DNA of 64,000 nt from Romanomermis culicivorax. Lineage: Eukaryota; Nematoda; Enoplea; Mermithida; Mermithidae. The stretch covers positions 186,001 to 250,000 of the forward strand of contig CAWUHX010000307.1 in assembly GCA_963922205.1 (NCBI GenBank), written 5' to 3'. The position numbers and the translations under genes are program-made. The notes under the pieces were generated by a model. The model ran no database searches. It saw only the letters and a list, made by a program, of their open reading frames with translations, and was not told the origin of the DNA. This document shows, piece after piece, positions 1 to 28,002 of the stretch (the first letter of the stretch is position 1; the number at the start of each line of letters is the position of its first letter).

Positions 1-540
1 GAATATAATATTACCTTACTCGTATTTGCTCCGAACGCGAACCAGTTCGTTTCGAATAGTGGCTTGCAGAGTGCCCCATGGGGAGGGGTATGAGGGGGGT
101 ATTACCCCTACCTAAAGTCCTTAAAAACGAGCACTAGCTGCCTAATTTAGAGACAAAATGACGTGTTTAGTGGACATTTAGCTAACACTACCCCCTCAAA
201 TTTTCAATTTTACTCCTACCTGAAAAATCTGACCTTGGGGACCTCTGGTGGCTTGGCTTAGTATCGTCGCGGCAAACTTTAGAAGCGGTCAATGACTGAT
301 GATAAATAAAAAGAATTCTGAATCTTCTCTGTTCATCCAGTCAAATGATTCGGATTTAAAACTGAAATTCTCACTTTTTGTGTTTGATTGATTCAAATAG
401 AAAAATCTATATCGTTAGCACAATGTTTCGACCGAGAATTTACACACTTTATGACTTGATTTTCTCTAGAGTCTTTACGTTATTGTTATATATTTGATAT
501 TCGTAATCGAAAATTGAATTAATATGCACTTCCTGAGCAA
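1..540. repeat. Dispersed repeat, copy 1 (paralog of 33845-34205)
   Basis: Bases 1-66 and 248-540 align by eye with 33845-34205. Shared blocks include GAATATAATATT, TCAATGACTGATGA and TTTTTGTGTTTGATT, in the same order and spacing. The main difference is the 181-bp MITE at 67-247, which the second copy lacks. No coding potential is seen. The repeat is of unknown class. Confidence 0.7.
67..247 (+). mobile_element. hAT-like MITE, family A, copy 1
   Basis: A 181-bp element with ends CAGAGTGCCCCATGGGG and CCTTGGGGACCTCTG, that is, CAGAG/CTCTG inverted termini. It is flanked by a perfect 8-bp duplication GTGGCTTG at 59-66 and 248-255. An 8-bp duplication and CAGAG-type ends are typical of the hAT superfamily. 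There is no ORF of its own. Related copies lie at 5393-5574 and 13684-13862, with reversed pieces near 11544 and 12840. Confidence 0.85.
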
Positions 541-1070
541 TTCTAAGAGTTAAGGTCACTGTTTTTTTTCCACGGACTTTTTTCCACAAATGTGGAAAGG
601 AGTCCAATGTTTTCCCCGCATGTGGAAAATTTTTTGGCGAAAAGTTTTCGTCGTAAAATCGTATGATTTACTGAAGAAACACGTAAATAAATGACTAGAA
701 ATTACAACGAAACGCCTCAACCCACTGTTTTTTCCGGCCGGCCTTCTCCCCAAATAGGGAATAGGGTCAAAAATTGTTTCTCCATTTTCCAGAACTCGTT
801 TTTTCGCTTAAAAATGCTCATACACGCTTTATTTAAATTTTTTAAACTTTTTAAAGCATTCTGATAATCAATTTTTTGAGCATATATCTCAAAAATTAGA
901 TTTGAATTTTTTGTTCATAAATCGTATTTCTAGAAATTTATCATTTGAAAAATTTTAAAACAGTAATTTGTTCGTAACCTTTCATAAATTCGGCCGAAAA
1001 GCTTGAGTCAGAAGCGTAGAAATTTCCCAAAAATACTTCCATTAAGCTTTTGAATTCAATTTACGTTAAA
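256..1070. other. Noncoding AT-rich DNA and old repeat
   Basis: No gene is seen. Around 565-640 the sequence holds several TTTCCACA/TGTGGAAA words in both orientations, matched at 2985-3070, on the far side of the hAT-like element. Bases 960-1070 are the left half of a dispersed repeat whose right half resumes at 2650. Confidence 0.5.
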
Positions 1071-2649
1071 CAGAGCTTCACACCGGGTACCCGAATTACC
1101 CGGGTATACACGGGTAATTCGGATACCCGTTTTGTATCACGTATAATATGTAAACTTGAGAGTAGAGGTGTATGCATAGTTTTTTTTAGCCTTTTACAAG
1201 CCATGGCTTGTTGGACTGACAAAATGGCTTGTAGAATTTTAGTCCAACAAGCAAAAATGGCTTGTCAGAATTTTTGGAGTCATGTGTTTGATCATATCGT
1301 ATACAGAAAAGATGCATTTTGGTGCATTTTAGAAGGTCATAATCTCAAAATTTTCCGGCGCTTCTCGCCGGTTATAACTTAAATAAGCATTATTATTTAT
1401 TTCCTAGCTCAGGCGCTGTTTCTAACATGTCTACCTTCATTTATCATTTAATCTTTAATAGTTTTAATCATCTTAAACGTATTATCTCATGTTTTAATTG
1501 GTAATCTTCAATATTTCATCTTGATATTTAATGAAGATTCACATTTTTCCCTTGACACATTTTTTGAGAAAGATCAATATGTCAAGTCTGTAAACTTTTT
1601 GAAGTGATTATTTCTTTCTCAACGTAAAATCAATCCAAAAGCTTCATGGAAGTAGTTTTCGGAAACTTCTACTCTTCTTGCTCATATCTATTTGGCCAAG
1701 TTCATTAGAGTGTGTGAATAAATTAATGATTTTAAAATTTTTCAAACATGAAATTCCAGAAATTACGACCTTTGAACAGAAAATTCGAAACTAATTCTTC
1801 AAACAAGTGGTTGGAAAATTGATTTTCCAGTATCGCAGAATGTCAATACCCAAAAAATTTTCCGGCGTTTCAGGCAGGAAAGATTAATAGCTTTTTTGGG
1901 CTCTCACTTGTCATCATAGACGACTTAACCGTCGATTTCTCATGTAATTCAAAGTCATTATGTTCTTGGATAGTTTGCTGGAAAATTTTTTCTACAATGC
2001 TTGTAGATTAGACTTCGATCAAACTCAAAAATTTCAAATGTTGCCTGAATTTTAATGAATTAACAGCTCATGTTATTGAATAAATGTTGAATGACATCTC
2101 TTTTTTGATCGATTGCTGTGATGCTCAATATGTACATTTCTTTAAAAAATAACCTAGCATTGGAATTTATTCACGTATACTGATATTATAAAATTGGCTT
2201 GCAAAAATTTGGAATGGCTTGTAAAATTTAAGGTCAACAAGCCACTTGGCTTGTGACCCGTAGGTCAAAAAAAACCTGGAGGTATCCGAATTTTGCTTTG
2301 TCTCGTCAATAATATTGAGCTATCGTGATGTGATGTGTAGTATTTTGCAGCGTAGGTGCGTCGATGATGTGTATCAATCATCATCTCTAGCATTATATTC
2401 GCAATACCTATGCAGCCTATTGTATACAACAACACAACCAGTGTTTCAACACAAGTGTTGAAAAATATTATGTCGTAGGGACTACGGAGTGTGTGTAATG
2501 CATCATTCTATTTTCACAGTGTATCTGTCTAATATTATATATGTACATTAACATTACAACTCATTTTAACATGTACCCGGGTAATTCGGGTACCCGGGTA
2601 ATGAATAAACGGGTACCCGGGTACGAAATTTTTGTCGTGTGAAGCTCTA
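1071..2649 (+). mobile_element. hAT-like element, non-autonomous, family G
   Basis: The ends are CAGAGCTTCACAC and GTGTGAAGCTCTA, followed inward by GGTACCCGGGTAATTCGG-type palindromic sequence on both sides (1083-1135 and 2573-2635). It is flanked by ACGTTAAA (1063-1070) and ACGTTAAG (2650-2657), an 8-bp duplication with one mismatch. No transposase ORF is seen. An uninterrupted paralog of the target is present near 19448-19490. A second element with about 40-bp imperfect inverted ends (about 1178-2277) is nested inside, and that one contains another copy of the host repeat. Confidence 0.85.
1178..2277. mobile_element. Nested element with ACAAGCC inverted ends
   Basis: The left end (AGTTTTTTTTAGCC, then ACAAGCCATGGCTTGTTGGAC over 1197-1217) matches the reverse complement of the right end near 2231-2277 (GTCAACAAGCCACTTGGCTTG, then AAAAAAAACCT). 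The flanking duplication is not clear; GAGGTGTAT and GAGGTATC are only similar. Its interior, 1300-1690, contains another copy of the dispersed repeat that also hosts the outer element. No ORF is recognisable. Confidence 0.6.
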
Positions 2650-3500
2650 ACGTTAAGGAAGGAACAAACGCTTCAAAAAGTTTAGAAAGTTGACGTTTTG
2701 ATCTTTCTCAAAAATGTATGAAAGAAAAAATGCGGATCTTCATTAAATATAAAAATAGGTAATTGAAGATTGTCAATTAAACATGAAATAATACGTTCAA
2801 GATGATGAAAACTGTTAAAGATTAAATGGTAAGTGAAGGTAGAAATGGTAAAAGCCGCGCCTGAGCTTGTTAATAAATAATAATGATTATTAAAGTTATA
2901 ACCGGCGCGAAGCGCCGTAAAATTTTGATATTTGGTCCTTCTAAAGTGCACCAAAGTGCATCTTTTCAATGTGAAAACCCCCATTTTTTCTTCCACATTT
3001 GTGGAAAGACCTCAAAAACTTTTTCCACACTCCAGATTTTTCTTCCACGTTATAGTGCAAATATGGAAAAAGGCAGTGGTTAGGGTAAAGTGGGGTGGCT
3101 TTCATCAAAAAGGTGGTATATCCTCTTTGACATGCCGTATTATCTTTTAAAATAATTTTTGTTAGGTGTTGTAAGTATATTTGGAAAGATCAATAATTTT
3201 CTAATGAAAGTGCACCAATATTTTTCTCTTTCGGCTAGATTTATTAGAAAATTTCAAGTTTCAAGAACCCTCGCTTTGCGATCAAAGTAATTCACACCGC
3301 GGGGGACTTTGATAGCCATACTAACGTGATATCAAAGGTCCTTTTTTCGACACTTTTTTGCGATTCCCTAGAGAACAAAACAATCTGGCGAGGAACGGTC
3401 TTGGTACGAGGTTATATAACCATTGATAGCTGACTGATCAAATTGTGAGAGCAAAAAAATAGTTTTTTCGGTGAACAAATATTTACTGATGCAACCATTC
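2650..3500. repeat. Right half of the interrupted dispersed repeat, then unassigned DNA
   Basis: Bases 2650-3070 continue the repeat broken by the element at 1071-2649. They include a GC-rich hairpin at 2902-2917 beside AAAATTTT and the TTTCCACA words at 2985-3070. From about 3080 to 3500 nothing recognisable is seen. Confidence 0.5.
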
Positions 3501-4310
3501 ATATGCGACAAATATGTGGGTTATTTTGATCAACAGTGCGAAATCATTTTCCTCTATTTTTACCAAACCTGAAAATATTCTTGAGGCTTACCTTACTTCT
3601 GGTGAAAAATTTGAACTTAAAATCTCTTGTAGTTTTGATTTCCTCACTATCCTTTCAGTGCTCAAAAATTTCAAACCAAGGTTATCACTGGGTCCATAGA
3701 ATTTATGTGCATTCTTTTATAGTTAAGTTCTCCTCGTTCTCTCTAAACCATTGTCAACCATCTTTGAAATCTCCTACAGGACTGGAGAAATAACCCGATT
3801 TCTGGCGTGAAGCAATTATTGTTCCAATTTTCAAAAAAGGTGAATCCACATTGGTTGAAAATTAGCGACCAATTTCTTTGTGTTGTATTTCATGCAAGGT
3901 CATGGAATCAATTATTAATTTCAATATGATGAAGTCGATTGAAAATCTGCATTTTCTGTCATCTAAACAGTATGGTTTTAGGAAATCTAAGTCCTGTGCG
4001 CTGCAGTTGTTGCATTGTAGAAATATATGGTCTCGTTCACTTGACAAAAAAGTACCAATGGACGTTATATATATTGATTTTTGTAAAGCTTATGACACTG
4101 TACCTCATGACATTCTCATTCAGAAGTTGATGAAGATCGGAATCCCCGGAATCTGTTTTAATTGGATTTCTTCTTTCTTGAACAACCGTACCCAAAGAGT
4201 TGGTGTTAAGCGTGCCATTTCAAAGTCATTGCCAGTAACTAGTGGAGTACCCCAGGGTAGTGTCCTGGGACCTATCTTACTTTTGATCTATATAAATGAT
4301 TTGTGTAAAC

Positions 4311-4729
4311 CATACATGTAACGGAGCTCCGAGGTCTGGGGGGGGGGGTTGGAACACATTTTTGGGGCCGGGGGTCAGTAATTCCCAAAATTTTGGGGTG
4401 AGGGGTCCCTGAAGGAAAAAAATTCGATTTTTTCCATGAAAAACGTCCGAAAAACGGTTTAAAAGGTAGTAATTTTTGTCTTAAAAATGATAAAATATGT
4501 AGTTATAGCACGAAGCGCCGAGAAAATTGACGTTTTTGACCATTTTTTGTTCAAAAATTGACATTTTTCAGTATTTTTCCGACTATAACTATGGGGGTCC
4601 CTAGGGCTACCATATGGCTAGCCATAGGATTGGAAAATCCTGGGGGGGTCGCCCAATGGCTAGCCATATGGTCGAAGATTTCTGGGGGGTCCCCTTGGCA
4701 CTTCCCCCCCCCCCCCAATTACATGTATG
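4311..4729 (+). mobile_element. hAT-like MITE, family B, copy 1 (inside the LINE)
   Basis: The 419-bp element starts CATACATGTAACGGAGC and ends CCAATTACATGTATG, giving CATACATGTAA inverted termini. It is flanked by a perfect 8-bp duplication GTGTAAAC at 4303-4310 and 4730-4737. Deleting the element with one duplication joins the reverse transcriptase reading frame exactly across the site, just upstream of the ADD motif. The interior is C/G-rich at the ends and carries a degenerate copy of the GCGC hairpin near 4508-4520. Confidence 0.92.
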
Positions 4730-5392
4730 GTGTAAACTGAATCTTAATAGTGAATTGGTTCTATTTGCAGATGATCTCAAAATTTTTAATCAGTCAGTCA
4801 ACTCAGTTATTTTACAATCTGACCTAAACAAAATTGACCTTTGGTCCAAAGAAAATAGATTGAGTAAAGCATTCAATAAATGTAATGTTCTGCATGTTGG
4901 TAAAAACAAATCGTGTATAAATTACTATCTTGATGACTGTAATATACCAAGTACAACACAAGTTACAGATCTAGGTGTTATAATTACTGGTACATAATCT
5001 AATTCTGCTCACTACCCATATTTTCCGTAAAGACTCTTTCACTGCAAATTTGATACTCCGTAGTTTCTCCTGTAGAAATAAAAATTTACTTACAAAGGCT
5101 TTCATTACTTATGTTAGACCTACTTTAGAATATGCCACAGTAGTTTGGAATCCTAATTTCAAGCAATATATCAAAATAGTTGAGAAAGTTCAGCAGAGAT
5201 TCACTAAAAGAATACTACATTATCTTATGATGAACGCTAGAACCACCTGGGTTGAGAGCGATTAGACCTACGACGGCTTCGTTTCGATCTCATTATGATT
5301 TATAATAGTGTTCGTTTGAATGTTTTGCCAATCGATAACTTTTTCTCTATCGTTCATTATTCTAACCGTGCCAATAACTCATTAAAACTGGT

Positions 5393-5574
5393 CAGACTGC
5401 CACACGGGGAAGGGTATGAGGGGGGTATTACCCCTGCCTAAAGTCCTGAAAATTGATCACTAGTTGCCTAATTTTGAGGCAAACTGACGTGTTTAGTGGA
5501 CATTTATAGCTACACTACCCCCGCAAATTTTCAACTTTACCCCTACCTGAAAAATCTGACCTTGGGGACCTCTG
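5393..5574 (+). mobile_element. hAT-like MITE, family A, copy 2 (inside the LINE)
   Basis: A 182-bp element with ends CAGACTGCCACACGGGG and CCTTGGGGACCTCTG, flanked by a perfect 8-bp duplication AAACTGGT at 5385-5392 and 5575-5582. It sits in the 3' coding part of the LINE relic; the reading frame on both sides is continuous if it is removed with one duplication. Confidence 0.9.
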
Positions 5575-5853
5575 AAACTGGTGTATTGTAAATATCACCA
5601 TGATTTGTTGAAATATTAATTCTGTAGTCGGGTAATGCGGGCTTGGAATTCTCTTACTGTAAATGCTAGTAGTGCAAAAAATTTTTCTGATAAACTTAAA
5701 AGGGTACATCTGATACCGTTCTTAGAGGTTTCACTTAATTCTCTAATTTCTTTAGCTGTTACGCCTTTTACGTATATTTATTCTTTATATTTACTACGTA
5801 TTATTTTCGACCTTATAAATTATTTGCATTTTTTCCGACAAAAAAATTATTGA

Positions 5854-8640
5854 TTCTTTTATTCCGAAAATATGTTGAAAAAAATTATTTTCTAGTGTTC
5901 TAAAATAATCAAAATCCAAAGTTATCTATATTCAAATCAAAGACAAAATGTCTACCGTTGAATTTTTTCGCAATCTGTTTTTTTATGCTTTACATCATTT
6001 GAACACAATATCTTTTGATTATTATTATTATGATTATCTGACTTGAAACTTAAAAAATTAAATTTTTCGGAAATTACTGTCTCTAGATATATTAGAATAC
6101 CCAAACAATCTGAAAAAGCATAAATAAAGCATCGGTCGAAATTTTTGAACGAAAAAATTTTGACCCCTTTGGCTCAATAGCGAAAAGGTCTGTCAAGTCG
6201 ATCAAGGACGGTTGCAGAATAAGCTGAAAAATACATTTTTCGACGCTTTAGAAGCCTTAAAATCGATAATTTTTTGGCGCAACAGGTTAGTCTTGTCAGT
6301 CATTTCATTATTTTTTTCAAAACTGATGACATTAAGTTTTAAAAAACTAAAACTGACGCGCATTCAATTAAATACAAGAAAGCTGAAATACAAAAGAAAA
6401 AATACAAAAACCTAAATTAGCCGTTTGAAAGTTTTCCAAATTTTTTCACGTTTACCTAATTTTTTATTTCTCGTTCATAATTTTATTTGTTTGTATTAAA
6501 ATTTTTTCGACTTGACAGTGACAGGTAAAAAATCTTTTCTTTTCATTCTCATCATTTGCTTAAAATATTTTTATATCACTTCATTTTTCAGCTTTAATCG
6601 GTCTCTTGTCGCGCAAATAATTCCTTAAATTACAAATCGGTGTTTAGTATAAATTTTCGAAATGTGATTTTTTTCTATTCGATGTATGCAATAGCTTGCC
6701 GAATCTGTTATCACTAGTCCAAATAATGATACCTTTAAAACTTGATCGATAACATTATTAGTGCTTAATTTCGTGCAATAATTCGTTATTATATTGTATT
6801 ATTTATTTGCTTTCGTTCGTAATTTACGATTTATTCTTCTTCGCATCTCTTTTTTTAACCGCTAATAGTCAGTATTTTGTCGAAAATTGAGATTTTTTAT
6901 CGATCCTCACACTTTTTTAAGCATCGATTTAACCTTTTTATGTGAATTTTCGCATTGAAAAACGATGAAAACATTGTCATAGACTGTATATTTCGAGCTT
7001 CCGTTCAGCGGAGATTCATTTTCTAACGTTTTAGAGTATAAAAATCCGAAAATTTTCAATTGCGAAAATCATAATTCTGAATTTTATACTTTCATCTTTC
7101 ATTCTCTGACAATTTTTTAGATATTCAAGGCTAAACAAAAATGCGTCAGCTCAAATTGATGTGTGCATCCTGGAGCATAAATATCTCGAGTGAAAGACGG
7201 AAAATATTTAGCATTTCTATTGAATTTACTCGATGAGAAACTGACTATTGAACACCGTTCGAAATTTAGCACTTAGCGTCTATTTTCCTCAAGTCATCAT
7301 AGGAATCCCCTGAAATTGTCTATCATAGGCTAGCCGTATGGTGACTTCAAGATTTGCATATCGCTGAGCTAGAAATATCGACCCGTTTTTTTGGACGAAA
7401 AAAACTGAAAATGCAGTAGAAAATAGCTATTTTTCAACAAAATAATCAAAAACGTAAATTTTTTTGGTGCTTCGTAGCATAAATACAAATTTTTATGTTA
7501 TTTTGCAGCAATGACTATTTTCCGAAATTTGATGGCGAAAAATTCGAAATTTTTTTCAATGTCTACCGTCCCTTAATGTTAGGAAATCGATAACCCCAGC
7601 CAGGCCTGTAGGCAGGGGGGTTGGGGGGCCATGCCCCCCACAAATGTTTCAGGTGTTAAAAAAGGCAAAGACCTTTGGTTTTTGTTTTCTTCAAGATAAA
7701 GTCAAGTCAGAAATGCCAATTTTACAGTAAATTGAGTGAAAAAAGTGTGTACACCCACCCCGAAAAAAATTCCTGGTTACAGGCTTGACCTCAGCTGTAA
7801 TGAACTCGATTGACCCGCCCAAGACGCTCGAGCTACGAACTCAAAATTTTTTTCATGTTGAATGATTTAGCATTCAAGAAAGATGAAAATAGCCGATTTG
7901 ATTTCCTAATTCGGTATTTTGCGTTTGGGTGCTGTGGAATCCGGGAGTTTTTTTCACTCATCCCATAAATTCAAAAGTTTTGAGAAAACCAACATCTTCG
8001 AATCGTTCTGTACAGATCATTCACGTGTGCTGATGCTTGTCCATTGCGAGCTCTAGCTAACGATGCTCGTGTCAACAGAACCCCTGCCTTATTGATGAAT
8101 GATGGTGTTATTTCTTAAATCATTTACCCATAGCAGAGATTTTTTAATAGATTGGTAACTTCCGAAGCATCATTTTTTATATTTAGTGCATTTTTCTTCG
8201 CTTATCTACGTACTTTTTGTGATTTTATCTTGAAAATACAACGCTCACCGTCTGCAATGCAAATACGCATATAAACATAAAAAGATGCTTTCGTCTCCAA
8301 TTTCAGTATGCAAATGAACATTCATCATGTGTTACACGGTGGAAAATTATTCCAATAGTATTTTTGTGCTAATTTTTTGACCTTACATTTTGCTTGACCC
8401 CTCGTTGTCTACGAAGATGACATCGTTTTTTTCAGTCTGTACTGTAAATAAACACGCGACGTTTACTTCTTAGAGGCCTTACGAATAGTTAGCGGAATCC
8501 TCACAGGATAAAAGTAATTAGAATATTGTTACAAATTAAGGTAGGAAGTACTCAGTGGAAACTGGTTCCAGAAGAATATTTGCATCGTTCTAAAGGATTG
8601 TCTTCTGCCAATAATTCCTAATTTCCACTAGGAGTATAGA
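5854..8640. other. AT-rich DNA without a recognised gene
   Basis: Long A/T runs on both strands; no ORF shows conserved motifs. A degenerate copy of the GCGC hairpin sits near 7466-7480 and a GGGGGGTTGGGGGGCC patch at 7615-7635 looks like an old MITE end. Because the receptor gene at 9122 lacks a visible signal-peptide exon, an undetected 5' exon of that gene could lie here. Confidence 0.4.
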
Positions 8641-8699
8641 CGGGCTTTCATCAGCCTCGTGGGGAGATGTATGGAAAGATATTGTACTTCATTATCTAT

Positions 8700-8960
8700 G
8701 GTTCTGAAATGAATCACTGGTATCCAGACATGCACAGCAAGAATTTTCTAGGGGTTCCTCGGACTTTTCATCGAGGGGGTTGGGGCTGGATGAGCAAAAA
8801 AACAAAAAACTCCACAAGCATGTTTTTCATACAAAATATGCAAAAACGTCAATACATTATTTTCCGAAAAGTTCGGGCGGGCGTTTAACGATTTATTTTC
8901 GAGCCAGTGCCCAGAGTCTCAAGTAGGAGGGTTTACCCCTACCCTCTATGTACATGTACA
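8700..8960 (-). mobile_element. hAT-like MITE, family E, diverged copy
   Basis: It shares the blocks CAGACATGCACAGCAAGAA, CCTCGGACTTTTCATCGAGG and GCATGTTTTTCATACAAAAT with copies at 19040-19285 and 31996-32259. No target duplication is readable at this copy. The 73-residue ORF across it is not a gene. Confidence 0.55.
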
Positions 8961-9121
8961 TTTTACGAAAAATGGCTAATTTAGTGGATATTTATCGGTA
9001 CCAAACCGCCGCAGCCCTCTTACCCAAAAATCTGATCTCACCTTCAATTAATTTTTTTTCTATTGCACGTTTCGCTATCAACTTTTCAGCATGTAAATTT
9101 TAAATAATTTAATCCAAAACA

Positions 9122-25299
<16,178 letters not shown>

Positions 25300-26555
25300 T
25301 AATTTCAAGCTTTTTTTAACCCGTATGTAATACATATCCGACCGGACTGTTGATCAAAAAAAAATTTCGTGCTAAAATGCGAAATAATAGCTCAAATTCC
25401 GCATTTCTTCAATACATTAAACCAAGAATCTAGATTTGTCATAAAAACCGTCTTGGGGAGGTTTTCATTTGAGTGTTTTTGCAAGTCTTAAGCAAAGAGT
25501 AATTTAATTACTAGTGAATTGTATGGATTGTTCTTCCACGATTCATCACAGTATTTCTCACATTTCAAGCTAAGTACTTTTTTCAGTTTAGTTTCACAAT
25601 CTAGTCTCCCTTTCTGACAATATCTTGATTAAGTAATTTGCGCAATGTGAGAGGATTACTTCCTTAACCGTCTTCACAGTGTTCTTTCATCGCAGTATTA
25701 AATCGTTCCGGTGTTTACATTTTATGGGTGTCTTCTGTTTAAATATGCAAATTTTGTACATTGTTTTGTAAGTTGCGAATATCCAAAGCGTTCTACAAAT
25801 CGTGTGGAGTATTTCTAGATTTCTTCTGAAATGTGTCGTTATTCCGGCGTTCGGGAAGTACCTCATGTTTTCATTTTAAAACTCGTTTCTTCGGAATTTG
25901 TGGAAAGTTGCGCATAATTTATGTATTATAATTATTCTTATTAGCCGCGATCATAAGAATTTGTTTTTGTTGCTGCTAATATTTTTAAAATAGGTTCTTT
26001 TTGTTATCCATACAAAATTTCGCCCTTTCTCGACCAAATTGTTATTGCCAAATTTTGCAGTTCACTTTGTTAGTGTGTTTGTTACAATGTTACTTATCTT
26101 CTCGGTGCATTTTTACGTGGTCTTACTGTCATCAAGAAGCATAATGTAAATTGGTTCTCCGTCCTAATGTATTTCAAAAATATATTCTGGCACATAAATT
26201 TATATTCTCTTCGATTTGTACGTTTTTTAAAATCAATGTGTTCAGTAAAAATTACGGTTTTTGAAATTTTCTTCTGTTGAACATGGGTCAAATTACTTGT
26301 TTCTTCCAAGAAACTTTTAATCTGTGAAAATGAGATTGGGGCTGAATGCGACGACTCCTCAATTCGATGGTTATACTCGACTGCGTTCCATGTTACACTA
26401 CACTAACAGTCCATTTTTTCCGGAGCCTCGGAAAGAAAAAAAGTTCATGCAAATAATAAATAATCTGCGTACGCTGCCGCCATTTTTCTCAGATTGATTA
26501 GCAGAAGAGAGTTCATTTCGCATATGGTCAATCCAGCGGCGAGTCAACACTGAAA
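25300..26555. other. 3' flank of the receptor gene
   Basis: AT-rich, without convincing ORFs or repeats. No canonical AATAAA within the first 150 bases after the stop was noticed. The receptor 3' UTR presumably lies here. Confidence 0.4.
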
Positions 26556-27666
26556 GGTTTCACCTCTATTCAGCGAAACTCAAAATAGCGAGACTCAAAA
26601 CACCGAAGTCTCAATACAGCGATCCTCAAAGCAGCGAAGTCTCAAAACAGCGATTCTCAATACAGTGATTCTCAAAACAGCGATTCTCGAAACAGTGACG
26701 TCTCAAGACAGCGATTCTGAATACAGCGAAGTCTCAATACAGCGATTCTCGAAACAGCGATGTCTCAAAATAGTGAGACTCAAAACATCGAAGTATCAAT
26801 ACAGCGATCCTCAAAGCAGCGAAGTCTCAATACAGTGATTCTCGAAACACTGACGTCTCAAGACAGCGATTCTCGAAAGAGCGATGTCTCAAAACAGCGA
26901 TTCTCAAGGCGAAGTCTCAAAGCAGTGATTCTCAAAAAAGCGAATAGTAAAAAGTTGTATGCATGACAGTAAACGCACACATCATTTTTATATGCTAATT
27001 AGGTAATTAAAATCATTTTTTAGTAGTCTATTTTTAGTTGCACTTGGCCGTCTAACTTTGACATGCTTTTTGTGCTGCATTTGCGGTAGATATGCGCGAA
27101 CGGACCATTCCAAAATCACAAAAAAGTGTCAGAAAAACATTTTTGCAAAACGTTTGAATGTGCTCTGGGAGTTTCGCACGAGAATTCGTACTGAGAGCTT
27201 CGTAAGCATAGCAAAAAACAAATGATAAGGACACGAAAGGTAAAATAATGTAATAAAAAGTAAATAAAAAATAGAACAAAAATTCACAAATTGAAAAAAT
27301 TAAACAAAAAGTGACTCAAAATATGAAGAATATAATAGGGAATAAGTCAATAAAGGAAAAAAGAAACAAAAAACATGCATGTAGATATGTTAATAAAAAA
27401 ACCACAAAAAAGCTGTTATGTCGTGGCTGTCAGAATCTGGCGTTTGGTGCCAAAATGTGTGACAACCAGCATTCACCAGATCGAAATGGAGGACCAAATA
27501 GGCCATGCGCCAAAACGTCTATCCCGCCCAATCTAAATTTTTCCATTTTAAAGATAATTTTTTTGAAAATTCGTCATTTTGAGAATCTGTTCTGAGACTT
27601 CGCTGTTTTGAGAATCGCTGTATTGAGTCTCGGTACCTTTGAATTTCGCTGAACAGGAGTGAAACC
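26556..27666. mobile_element. Foldback element with internal about 15-bp tandem repeats
   Basis: The ends are inverted: GGTTTCACCTCTATTCAGCG at 26556 and CGCTGAACAGGAGTGAAACC ending at 27666. The left arm (26570-26945) is an array of about 15-16-bp units such as CAGCGATTCTCAAAA; the right arm ends in reversed units such as TTTTGAGAATCGCTG. A 5'-truncated copy lies at 36365-36763. No target duplication or transposase was found. ORFs reading through the array are repeat translations. Confidence 0.75.
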
Positions 27667-28002
27667 TAATCTAACATGTCCATTTTACACAACGGTCCTC
27701 ATCAGCAATTGAGATGGTAGGCTGGTAACCATGTTAGTTGGAGTCTGTTGTCCGATCCTACAGTAAGAGCAAACTATAGCGTGAAAAATCGTCGAATGAA
27801 TTTCCTATTTGTGCCACTTTTTCAAATTCCGTAAAATAAGGTACCGAAGTAGTTCACTTGTCGGAAGTGTTCTCCGCAAAAAAATGACCGCTGATTCGGA
27901 AACAATAATGTAACGTTTTTTGAACTATACTGAACCAAAAATCGATTGAATACAATATGTATTTACAAAATCGAAAAAATTCGTGTAACTATACATTTAG
28001 TC

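Larger units (their letters stand above)
3514..5853 (+). pseudogene. LINE (non-LTR retrotransposon) reverse transcriptase relic
   Basis: This is a decayed jockey/CR1-like reverse transcriptase read in several frames. The region before the polymerase (SAKSFSSIFT, about 3541) leads to FKPRLSLGP (about 3670-3699) and IIVPIFKKG (about 3818). It then gives YGFRKSKS, YIDFCKAYDTVPHD, SGVPQGSVLGP and, after an interruption, LVLFADDLKIF, the YADD-type catalytic motif. Downstream are YVRPTLEYATVVWNP and the usual WNSL ending (5641). It is inactive: there is an in-frame TAG at 3863-3865 where family members read a sense codon before RPISL, there are frameshifts, and MITEs sit at 4311-4729 and 5393-5574. 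No endonuclease domain or 3' tail was found. Confidence 0.85.

Noticed and set aside
26760..26966. 68-codon Ser/Gln-rich ORF
   Set aside because: It reads through the 15-16-bp tandem array, whose unit length keeps frames open by chance.
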